A program made the position numbers and the translations under genes. The notes under the pieces were generated by a model, which was given only the letters and a program-made list of their open reading frames with translations, was not told the DNA's origin and did no database searches. 64,000 nucleotides of DNA from CAIUSP01 sp964594365 (GTDB taxonomy: Bacteria > Actinomycetota > Thermoleophilia > Solirubrobacterales > 70-9): positions 62,001 through 126,000 of the forward strand of contig CAZQMB010000002.1 in NCBI GenBank assembly GCA_964594365.1, written 5' to 3'. Numbering within the stretch: the first letter of the stretch is position 1; each line of letters starts with the position of its first letter. Below are positions 49,083 through 56,272 of the stretch, one piece after another.

Positions 49083-49504
49083 GCGATCACCAGACTCCGA
49101 CTGCCATCGTCGAGCAACTCGATTTGGACCGTCCGCAGATCTCCTTCCACGTGAAGGGTCTCGGACTCGCGTCCCGTCGGAGGCCACTCGATGAAGGCGA
49201 TCCTCTCGGCTCCGAGGTAGTCGTCGAGCAGAGCTGGATCCTCGCCCTCCAGGGACTCCAGCCTGTAGAGGTCGAGATGCGAGATCCCGATCTCCTCGCC
49301 GCGATAGGTCCGGCCGATGGTGAAGGTCGGTGAGGTGACCGGTTCCTCCACGCCGAGTGCTCGACAGGCCCCTCTGACGAAGGTGGTCTTCCCCGCCCCG
49401 AGATCCCCGCTGATCAGGACTACGTCTCCACCGGCGAGTCCCGATGCGAGTTCCGCACCCAGACTCTCGGTCTGTTCTGCGCTGGTGCTGATCGAGGCGG
49501 ACAT
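49079..49504 (-). CDS. tsaE: tRNA t6A biosynthesis ATPase TsaE
   Basis: This 141-aa P-loop ATPase has the Walker A segment ISGDLGAGKTTFVRG, TSPTFTIGRTY and HLDLYRLESLE, with a Walker B-like IAFIEWP. It energises turnover of the TsaBD complex. It starts 2 bp after the uracil-DNA glycosylase stop and overlaps tsaB. Confidence 0.95.
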   Translation of the reverse strand: MSASISTSAEQTESLGAELASGLAGGDVVLISGDLGAGKTTFVRGACRALGVEEPVTSPTFTIGRTYRGEEIGISHLDLYRLESLEGEDPALLDDYLGAERIAFIEWPPTGRESETLHVEGDLRTVQIELLDDGSRSLVIA

Positions 49505-49506
49505 CG

Positions 49507-50106
49507 TCAGCTCCGAACCTCCGCCGATTCGAGTAGTTCCGGAATCCGCGCGAAGTCTTCCTCGAGCCCGCTCGCGTAGGCGGGAGATCGCAGAGCGGCC
49601 GCGGGATGGAACAGAGGGAAGAGCGTGGTCTGGAGTGACCCGATTCCGATCTCCCTCGGAACTCCGTGGACCTGAGTGATCCCCTTCTTCTCACCCGAGA
49701 GGAGCCGCGTTGCGAAGTTCCCCAGACTGCAGATGACTCTCGGTTCGACCAACTCGACCTGCCGCTCGAGGTAGGGGCTGCAGGTCTCGATCTCGAGCGA
49801 GGAAGGGTCGCGGTTCTCCGGTGGCCGACACTTGACGACGTTCGAGATGAACACCTCTTGCCGGGAGATCCCGATGCCCTCGAGCAGCCGGTCCAGCAGG
49901 CGGCCCGAGCGCCCGACGAAGGGAATCCCGGATCGATCCTCCTCGGCGCCCGGTGCCTCCCCGACGAAGAAGAGGTCAGCCGCAGGGTCGCCACTGCCGA
50001 AGACGACTTGCATGCGCGAGTCGTGGAGCGGACACCTCGTGCAGGCTTCCACCTGCTGGCGGAACCCCTCGAATACGTCAGCGTGACCTCCCGTATCCGC
50101 CGTCAT
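49507..50106 (-). CDS. Type 4 uracil-DNA glycosylase (Fe-S)
   Basis: This 199-aa protein removes uracil from DNA. It carries the four cysteines expected for a [4Fe-4S] cluster: ACTRCPL near residue 20 and VVKCRPP...EIETC later. The catalytic motif is GEAPGAEED and the C-terminal motif FHPAAAL, both typical of family 4. The ATG at 50106 overlaps the preceding gene stop (ATGA). High-GC bacteria often carry this thermophile-type enzyme. Confidence 0.93.
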   Translation of the reverse strand: MTADTGGHADVFEGFRQQVEACTRCPLHDSRMQVVFGSGDPAADLFFVGEAPGAEEDRSGIPFVGRSGRLLDRLLEGIGISRQEVFISNVVKCRPPENRDPSSLEIETCSPYLERQVELVEPRVICSLGNFATRLLSGEKKGITQVHGVPREIGIGSLQTTLFPLFHPAAALRSPAYASGLEEDFARIPELLESAEVRS

Positions 50107-50393
50107 CCTGAGCCACCCGACTTGTTGCGCGCATCGCGGGCAGCCTGGCGTTTGCGCTTGAACTCGGCCTTCCGCGCCGCCCGGTCGACACTCCGCGAGG
50201 ATTCGAGCTTCTTTCGTTCGTTCGTAGTCAGCCGCCGGTGGATTGGGCTGTAGGAGGAAGTCGGCAGCCTCTCGACACGGGATGCCCCGCACTCGGGGCA
50301 GCAGACCGATTCGGCGTCGAGGCCGACATGGGGGCCGGTCAGTTCCTCGAACTCGGCTCCACATTCGCTGCAGGAGAACTCGTAGATCGGCAT
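50103..50393 (-). CDS. FmdB-type zinc-ribbon protein
   Basis: This 96-aa protein has PIYEFSCSECGAEFEEL and a second pair CCPECGASRVERL, a CxxC...CxxC zinc ribbon of the FmdB family, followed by a Lys/Arg-rich helical tail. Members are thought to be small regulators, but the function is unproven. ATG at 50393 is chosen because PIYEF is the family N-terminus; TACGAT at 50407-50402 lies eight bases upstream, suggesting a leaderless mRNA. It is first in its operon. Confidence 0.87.
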   Translation of the reverse strand: MPIYEFSCSECGAEFEELTGPHVGLDAESVCCPECGASRVERLPTSSYSPIHRRLTTNERKKLESSRSVDRAARKAEFKRKRQAARDARNKSGGSG

Positions 50394-50401
50394 AGAGGCC
50401 A

Positions 50402-50428
50402 ATCGTAGTCCCGACCCGCGCCTATACT
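50402..50428. promoter_or_regulatory. Divergent promoter elements between fmdB-like and the pan operon
   Basis: On the minus strand TACGAT (50407-50402) precedes the FmdB-like ATG by eight bases. On the plus strand TATACT (50423-50428) is a good -10 for the DUF2520-panC-panB operon, giving a leader of about 45 nt that contains GGGAGAAAG before the ATG at 50481. Neither has a recognisable -35. Confidence 0.5.
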
Positions 50429-50480
50429 CGTGGTCGACCGTCTGGCATCTCCAATCCGGGAGCTGGAACGGGAGAAAGCG

Positions 50481-51209
50481 ATGACGAAACCCAATCTGAC
50501 GATCGTCGGGCGAGGCCGCGTTGGCGGATCACTGTCCGCTGCCGCGGAGGCCGCGGGAATCGAGACCGCCGAGGAGGGCGGCGCACGCGCCGCGCTGCTC
50601 TGCGTCCCGGACGACGCGATTCACGACGCCTGCGATCAGTTGGGGGAACGCACGCCTGAGCTCGTCGGACACGTCAGCGGTGCCTGCGGATTGGAGGTGC
50701 TCTCCCCCGCCAGCGATCGCGGGGCAGCGACTTTCTCGCTTCACCCCCTCCAGACCTTCCCGGACTCACAAACACCGGTCGGAGGCGTTCCATGCGCAGT
50801 GTCGGGGAGCAGCCGTGAGGCGGTCGAGTTCGCAGAGACTCTGGCGACGGCCCTCGGGATGCGCCCATTCGAGGTGCCCGAGGAGGCCCGGGCCGAATAC
50901 CACGCTGCAGCCTCGATCGCGTCGAACTTCCTGATCGCAATCGAACAGGCGGCGACCGAACTGATGGCGCGAGCAGGGATCGAGGACGGCAGGGAGCTGC
51001 TCTCTCCGCTCGTACTCTCGACGGCAGCCAACTGGTCCGAACGAGGAGGCGAGGCGCTGACAGGGCCGATCGCGAGAGGCGATACCGAGACGATCGCGCG
51101 GCACCGTGATGCGATCGGCAGGACCTGGCCGGAACTCCTCGACGCTTACGATCGCCTGGCCGAACTGACGGCCGGGGTGGCAAGGGCCGAAGGGGTGAGC
51201 GGCAGATGA
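50481..51209 (+). CDS. Rossmann-fold DUF2520 protein, first gene of the pantothenate operon
   Basis: This 242-aa protein has an N-terminal NAD(P)-binding Rossmann domain (LTIVGRGRVGGSLSAAAEAAG, ALLCVPDDAIHDAC) and the DUF2520 domain with SGACGLEVL, SLHPLQTFPD and YHAAASIASNFL. The fold and length match ketopantoate-reductase-like dehydrogenases, though it is not classical PanE. Translational coupling to panC by ATGA suggests it supplies a pantothenate step; reduction of ketopantoate is a hypothesis. ATG at 50481 is favoured by the Shine-Dalgarno GGGAGAAAG; an earlier in-frame GTG at 50430 would overlap the promoter. Confidence 0.87.
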   Translation: MTKPNLTIVGRGRVGGSLSAAAEAAGIETAEEGGARAALLCVPDDAIHDACDQLGERTPELVGHVSGACGLEVLSPASDRGAATFSLHPLQTFPDSQTPVGGVPCAVSGSSREAVEFAETLATALGMRPFEVPEEARAEYHAAASIASNFLIAIEQAATELMARAGIEDGRELLSPLVLSTAANWSERGGEALTGPIARGDTETIARHRDAIGRTWPELLDAYDRLAELTAGVARAEGVSGR

Positions 51210-52066
51210 AGCGGGTTACCTCAGCTTCGGAGTTGAAAGCGGCGCTCGGCGAAGTAGCCGGTGGCGGAGCCAGGGGGTTCGTGCCGACGATGGGCGCGCT
51301 GCACGCCGGTCACCGAGCGCTGATCTCCCGCGCTTCGCTCGAATGCGACCAGGTCGTCGTCAGCGTCTTCGTCAACCCGACCCAGTTCGATGATGCAAGC
51401 GATCTCGCGTCTTATCCCCGCGAGCCCGAAGCGGACGCTCAGCTGGCGAAGGCAGCAGGATGCGACGTCTTCTGGACTCCCATGGTGGAGGACCTCTACC
51501 CGGATGGACTGGAGGCGAACATCAGGGTCACCGACGACCTGACCTCGGTCCTGTGTGGCGCCGAGGAGAGGCGCGGGCCGGATCACTTCGCAGGCGTGAC
51601 CACGGTGGTCTCGAGGCTGTTCGATGCGGTCCAGCCCGATGTCGCCTACTTCGGGGAGAAGGATGCCCAGCAGTTGGCTGTGATCCGGCGGATGACGGCA
51701 GATCGAGGGCTTCCGATCGAGATCCGGGGGGTTCCTACGGTTCGTGATCCCGACGGACTGGCGTTGAGTTCCCGCAACCTGCGGCTCGACGCTCGATCGA
51801 GGGAGCAGGCGTTGGCGATCCCGAAGGCGCTCCGGGAAGCAGGGGAGATGGCTTTGTCGGGAGAACGGTCGACCGACTCACTCGCCCGCCATGTCCGGCA
51901 ACTTCTGATCGAGAACGGGATCGAGCCCGAATACGTCGAGGTGAGAGATCCAGACGACCTCACGCCCGTTGCCGAGATAAACGGACGGCCGGTTTTGCTT
52001 GCCGTTGCTGCGACCGTGGGGGAAGTAAGACTTATCGACAACGTGATCCTCGAGGGAAGGAGCTGA
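51206..52066 (+). CDS. panC: Pantothenate synthetase PanC
   Basis: This 286-aa cytoplasmic enzyme condenses pantoate and beta-alanine with ATP. It has FVPTMGALHAGHRALI (HIGH-type motif), SVFVNPTQFDD, FAGVTTVVSRLFDAVQPDVAYFGEKDAQQL, and DPDGLALSSRN with the KMSKS-like region. The ATG overlaps the DUF2520 stop. panB follows after 1 bp. Confidence 0.96.
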   Translation: MKRVTSASELKAALGEVAGGGARGFVPTMGALHAGHRALISRASLECDQVVVSVFVNPTQFDDASDLASYPREPEADAQLAKAAGCDVFWTPMVEDLYPDGLEANIRVTDDLTSVLCGAEERRGPDHFAGVTTVVSRLFDAVQPDVAYFGEKDAQQLAVIRRMTADRGLPIEIRGVPTVRDPDGLALSSRNLRLDARSREQALAIPKALREAGEMALSGERSTDSLARHVRQLLIENGIEPEYVEVRDPDDLTPVAEINGRPVLLAVAATVGEVRLIDNVILEGRS

Positions 52067-52067
52067 G

Positions 52068-52988
52068 ATGAGCACGATTCGCACCGATGACGATCGCGGA
52101 GTTCCCGCACGAGATCCGGTGACGATCCAGCGACTCGGGGAGATGAAACTCGCCGGTGAACCGATCGTGATGATCACCGCCTACGACCACCCCTCCGCCT
52201 TGGTCGCAGAGGAGGCTGGCGTCGATGTGGTCCTGGTCGGAGATTCCGCAGCGATGACCGTGCTCGGACACGACTCCACAGTGCCGGTGGGCATGGACGA
52301 GATGGTGATGCTCGCATCAGCGGTCAGAAGGGGACTCGACACCCCGCTGCTGGTAGGCGACCTCCCGTTCGGCTCGTACGAGGCATCCAACGAGGACGCG
52401 GTCGCAAACGCACAGCGCTTCATCAAGGAATCGGGTTGCAATGCGGTCAAGCTGGAGCGCGGTGGCGCATCGGTGGATCGCGCACGGGCGATCGTGCGGG
52501 CCGGAATACCCGTGATGGGCCATGTCGGGCTCACTCCACAGACCGCCGACGCCCTCGGGGGATACAAGGCACAGGGGCGAAGCGCCGATGCCGCTGCTCG
52601 GATCGCGGAGGAGGCGCTCGCCCTTCAATCGGTCGGCTGTTTCTCGATCGTCTTCGAGGCAGTTCCCTCAGAGGTCGTCGAGGAGCTCTGCCGTCACATA
52701 GATGTTCCGACGATCGGGATCGGCGCCGGACCAGCCACCGACGGCCAAGTGCTGGTGTTCCACGATCTGCTCGGGATCCACACAGGTCACACCGCGAAGT
52801 TCGTCAAGCGCTACGCGAACCTGCACCGAGACATGGTCGAGGGCGCTCGCGAGTACGCGGACGAGGTCCGCCGGCGGACGTTCCCGGGTCCCGAACACGG
52901 CTACGCGGTCGAACCGGAGGAGCTGGAAGCATTCAAGGAGTACCTCGCCGCGGAGAGCCTCGCTGCCCGGTCCCCGTGGGATTGGTAG
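52068..52988 (+). CDS. panB: 3-methyl-2-oxobutanoate hydroxymethyltransferase PanB
   Basis: This 306-aa TIM-barrel enzyme makes ketopantoate from ketoisovalerate and methylene-THF. It has VMITAYDHPSALVAEEAG, VLVGDSAAMTVLGHDSTVPV, MGHVGLTPQT, KAQGRSADAA and IGIGAGPATDGQVLVFHDLLG, including the metal-binding residues. It starts 1 bp after panC and converges with the acyltransferase gene after 22 bp. It is directly cotranscribed with panC. Confidence 0.96.
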   Translation: MSTIRTDDDRGVPARDPVTIQRLGEMKLAGEPIVMITAYDHPSALVAEEAGVDVVLVGDSAAMTVLGHDSTVPVGMDEMVMLASAVRRGLDTPLLVGDLPFGSYEASNEDAVANAQRFIKESGCNAVKLERGGASVDRARAIVRAGIPVMGHVGLTPQTADALGGYKAQGRSADAAARIAEEALALQSVGCFSIVFEAVPSEVVEELCRHIDVPTIGIGAGPATDGQVLVFHDLLGIHTGHTAKFVKRYANLHRDMVEGAREYADEVRRRTFPGPEHGYAVEPEELEAFKEYLAAESLAARSPWDW

Positions 52989-53010
52989 CCGAGCGCGGAC
53001 TGCTCAGGGT

Positions 53011-53598
53011 CTAGTCGCGGAAGTCGATTTTCTTGATCACCTTCGCGGGGGCCCCCGCAGCGATGACTCCGCTCGGGAGATCCCGGGTGACGACGGAGTT
53101 GGCCCCGATCACGCACCGCTCGCCGATCGTCACACCCCCGGTGACCACACAGTTGGCACCGAACCAACAGTTGTCCCCGATCCTGACCGGCCCCTTGCCG
53201 ACGAAGCCCTGCCAGGTGATCGGCTGATCCGGATCGTCGTAACGATGGTCGGCGTCGCCGACGAAACACTGGTTGGCGAACATCACGTGATCGCCGATCA
53301 CGATCTCCTCGTAGGCGGCGAGCATCGAGTTCCGGTTGAGGAAGCAGCCCTCGCCGATCGTGATGGTCGCCTCGGGCGCGAGTGTGAGCCAACAACCGGG
53401 CTCGAGCAGAGTCTCCCGACCGATCCTCAGCCGACCGTCATCGAGTGCCTCTAGGACCTCGCCCTCGACCGGGGGCCTGATGAAAAAACCCCCGGAGGCA
53501 GCATGACGCGCGATCCGGTACCTCCTCCAGAACCGGCGATTGCGTTCGTACCAGCGTCGCTTCCGGTTCCAGAGTCGCCATTGCATCGGGGTCGGCAT
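53011..53598 (-). CDS. Hexapeptide-repeat (left-handed beta-helix) acyltransferase
   Basis: This 195-aa protein has a basic, aromatic N-terminus (RLWNRKRRWYERNRRFWRRYRIARH), perhaps membrane-associated. It is followed by hexapeptide repeats (ITIGEGCFLNRNSMLAA, IVIGDHVMFANQCFVGDADH, RIGDNCWFGANCVVTGG, VTIGERCVIGANSVVTRDLP) ending GAPAKVIKKI. This is the WbbJ/maltose-acetyltransferase-like family, modifying sugars in surface polysaccharides or glycolipids. The acceptor is unknown. The start is ATG 53598; an earlier in-frame start overlaps the divergent glucokinase gene. Confidence 0.88.
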   Translation of the reverse strand: MPTPMQWRLWNRKRRWYERNRRFWRRYRIARHAASGGFFIRPPVEGEVLEALDDGRLRIGRETLLEPGCWLTLAPEATITIGEGCFLNRNSMLAAYEEIVIGDHVMFANQCFVGDADHRYDDPDQPITWQGFVGKGPVRIGDNCWFGANCVVTGGVTIGERCVIGANSVVTRDLPSGVIAAGAPAKVIKKIDFRD

Positions 53599-53641
53599 GC
53601 GACGAGGATCCCAGATATCTCCCCGTCCGTTGCACACCGAA

Positions 53642-53647
53642 TATCTT
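53642..53647 (+). promoter_or_regulatory. -10 element for the ROK glucokinase gene, leaderless
   Basis: TATCTT ends seven bases before the GTG at 53655, in the short divergent spacer with the acyltransferase gene. It fits the TANNNT pattern seen before several genes here. No clear -35 is visible. Confidence 0.45.
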
Positions 53648-53654
53648 GTCTGAT

Positions 53655-54635
53655 GTGAGTGAGTCACAAGATCTGATCTCCGGGGTAGATCTCGGTGGCA
53701 CCAAGATCCAGACGGTGGTGCTCGACGGCGACGGGCAGGTGACCGGACAGTCGCGTCGCCCCACGCCCACGACCGGCGGACCCGACGACGTGATCGCGGC
53801 GATGACCGACGCCGTCACACAGGCATGCTCTGAAGCCGGCATCGAGCCCTCAGATCTTGCAGCGATCGGGGTTGGGTCGCCTGGAGCGGTCGATGGCAAG
53901 GAGGGGACCGTTTCGAGCGCACTCAATCTCCCTGACTGGGCCGGCGCGGTACCGATGGGGCCCAAGTTGAGCGAGGCACTCGGCCCGCCGGCATTCATCG
54001 GAAACGATGTCCAGGTGGCAACCGAGGCTGAATTCACGAGCGGAGCCGGCAAACCGTACGACTCGATCCTCGGCGTGTTCTGGGGCACCGGCGTTGGCGG
54101 AGGCCTGATCCTCGATAAGGAACCGTGGTTGGGCAGAGGCTCTGCCGGCGAGATAGGGCACATGGTCATCCGCCGCGGCGGGGCAAAGTGCCCCTGCGGT
54201 CGCCGAGGCTGCATGGAGGCCTATGCCGGTCGCAAGGCAATGGAGATGAAAGCGCGCGAGGAGGTCGCTGCCGGCAAGGAGACGGACCTGTTCAACATCA
54301 TGGAGGAGCACCACAAGGATCGACTGACCAGCGGAATCTGGGACCGGGCGGTCGAGCACGGCGACGATATGGCGATCGCCTTGATGGAGCGTGCAGTCAA
54401 GGCGCTCGCGGCGGGAATCGCCTCTGCGGTCAACTTGCTCGATATCGAAGCGGTGATCCTCGGCGGCGGCCTCGGGGTGAGGTTCGGGGATCGCTATCTG
54501 CAGAGGATCCAGTCACGCATGCATCGGCATCTGTTCAAAGACGACGACCCTCCGGAGATGCACGTTGCGGCGCTGGGCGATCTCGGCGGTGCTATCGGCG
54601 CGGCTCAGCTCGGCGCACGCGGGATCTCCGGCTAA
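53655..54635 (+). CDS. ROK-family glucokinase
   Basis: This 326-aa sugar kinase has an N-terminal ATP loop (SGVDLGGTKIQTVVLDGDG), GVGSPGAVDGKEG, FIGNDVQVA (catalytic Asp), GTGVGGGLILDKEPWLGRGSAGEIGHM and the ROK zinc motif CPCGRRGCMEAYAG. No DNA-binding domain is present, so a kinase rather than a repressor is likely; glucose is the probable substrate given the adjacent pgi and pentose phosphate genes. GTG at 53655 or TTG at 53646 is the start. Its stop overlaps the convergent pgi stop (CTAA). Confidence 0.92.
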   Translation: MSESQDLISGVDLGGTKIQTVVLDGDGQVTGQSRRPTPTTGGPDDVIAAMTDAVTQACSEAGIEPSDLAAIGVGSPGAVDGKEGTVSSALNLPDWAGAVPMGPKLSEALGPPAFIGNDVQVATEAEFTSGAGKPYDSILGVFWGTGVGGGLILDKEPWLGRGSAGEIGHMVIRRGGAKCPCGRRGCMEAYAGRKAMEMKAREEVAAGKETDLFNIMEEHHKDRLTSGIWDRAVEHGDDMAIALMERAVKALAAGIASAVNLLDIEAVILGGGLGVRFGDRYLQRIQSRMHRHLFKDDDPPEMHVAALGDLGGAIGAAQLGARGISG

Positions 54636-56272
54636 GCGTCGTTTCGATCTCGGTAGCGGGCTATCAGGGAATTGGTGGAGGAGTCCCTGCCCGGGTCTCC
54701 CTCTGCTGCGAGAAGCGGCGAGATCTCGACCGCCATGACCTTGCCGAGCTCCACCCCCCATTGATCGAACGAGTCGATTCCCCAGACGGTGCCTTGGCAG
54801 AAGACGCTGTGTTCGTAGAGGGCGATCAGCGAACCGAGGCTCTCGGGTGTGAGACGGTCCGCGAGGATCGTGAGTGACGGACGATTTCCCTCCATCACGC
54901 GGTGCGGGACCTGCTCTTCTGGTGAACCGGCCTCACGAACCTCTTCTGCCGTGCGCCCGAACGCCATCGCCGCCGACTGCGCCAGCAGGTTCGCGAAGAG
55001 GATCTGATGGTGCTCTCCGAGGGGGTTCAGCGAATTGGTGAAACCGATGAAGTCACACGGCACGATCCGAGTGCCTTGGTGGAGCAATTGATAGAAGGAG
55101 TGCTGGCCGTTGGTTCCCGGCTCTCCCCAGAAGATCATCCCCGTGTCGGCCTCTACGCGACTGCCATCGAGTCGTACGTGTTTGCCGTTCGATTCCATGG
55201 TCAGCTGCTGCAGGTAGGCAGGGAACCGGTGCAGGTACTGGTCGTACGGCAGGACCGCGACCGTCTGTGATCGGCATAGCAGCGAGTGCCAGATTGAGAG
55301 CAGCCCGTGCAGCGCAGGCAGGTTCTCAGGCGCAGGCGCGGCGAGGAAGTGCTCATCCATGAGATGGAAGCCCCTGAGCATCTCGGCGAATGCCTCGGGT
55401 CCTATCGCGATCATGGTGGAGAGCCCTATGGCCGAGTCCATCGAGTACCTGCCACCGACCCAGTCCCAGAACCCGAACATGTTCCCGGTATCGATGCCGA
55501 ACTCGGCCACCCCCTCCTCGTTGGTCGAGACCGCCACGAAGTGCCTGGCCACAGCAGCCTCGTCTCCTCCCAGCCCCCGCAGAGACCACTCCCGTGCGGT
55601 CCGGGCGTTGGTCATCGTCTCCAGCGTCGTGAAGGTCTTCGAGGAGACGATGAAGAGGGTCTCTTCCGGATCCATCCCCTTGGTCGTCTCGGCGAAGTCC
55701 GTCCCATCGATGTTCGAGACGAACCCGAAACGGAGATTCGGGTCGGCGTAGTGGCGCAGTGCCTCGTAGGCCATCACGGGCCCCAGGTCGGAGCCACCGA
55801 TTCCGATATTGACCACATTGCGGATCCGCCTGCCGGTGTGACCGGTCCAGTCACCTGATCTGACCCGATCAGAGAAGGCTGACATCTGATCGAGAACCTG
55901 ATGCACCTCTGCCACGACGTCTCGACCATCGACGATCAATGAACGGTCCTTGGGCATACGAAGCGCGACATGGAGGACCGACCTGTCCTCGGAGACGTTG
56001 ATCCTCTCTCCGGCGAACATCTGATCCCGACGACTCCAGATCCTGGACTCTTCGGCAAGTTCGAAGAGCGCTTCGAGAACCGGCCCATCGACCCTCGCCT
56101 TGGAGTAATCCAGCAGCAGCCCACCGCCCTCGGTGGTCATCTGGTCGGCTCGCGCAGGGTCGGAGGAGAAGAGATCTCGCAGGTGGACCGCGCTCAGCCT
56201 CCCGACCTCATCCCGAAGCGTCTTCCAGGCGGCCCTCTGCTCTAGCGGAGGAGGAGGGCCGTGATCACTCAT
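54632..56272 (-). CDS. pgi: Glucose-6-phosphate isomerase
   Basis: This 546-aa enzyme interconverts glucose 6-phosphate and fructose 6-phosphate. It has IGIGGSDLGPVMAYEAL, VSNIDGTDFAETTKG, VSSKTFTTLETMTNA, VGGRYSMDSAIGL, the catalytic GEPGTNGQHSFYQLLHQGT and QWGVELGK, all signatures of the large PGI family. It overlaps the tkt stop at its start and is the last gene of the tkt-side operon. Confidence 0.97.
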   Translation of the reverse strand: MSDHGPPPPLEQRAAWKTLRDEVGRLSAVHLRDLFSSDPARADQMTTEGGGLLLDYSKARVDGPVLEALFELAEESRIWSRRDQMFAGERINVSEDRSVLHVALRMPKDRSLIVDGRDVVAEVHQVLDQMSAFSDRVRSGDWTGHTGRRIRNVVNIGIGGSDLGPVMAYEALRHYADPNLRFGFVSNIDGTDFAETTKGMDPEETLFIVSSKTFTTLETMTNARTAREWSLRGLGGDEAAVARHFVAVSTNEEGVAEFGIDTGNMFGFWDWVGGRYSMDSAIGLSTMIAIGPEAFAEMLRGFHLMDEHFLAAPAPENLPALHGLLSIWHSLLCRSQTVAVLPYDQYLHRFPAYLQQLTMESNGKHVRLDGSRVEADTGMIFWGEPGTNGQHSFYQLLHQGTRIVPCDFIGFTNSLNPLGEHHQILFANLLAQSAAMAFGRTAEEVREAGSPEEQVPHRVMEGNRPSLTILADRLTPESLGSLIALYEHSVFCQGTVWGIDSFDQWGVELGKVMAVEISPLLAAEGDPGRDSSTNSLIARYRDRNDA

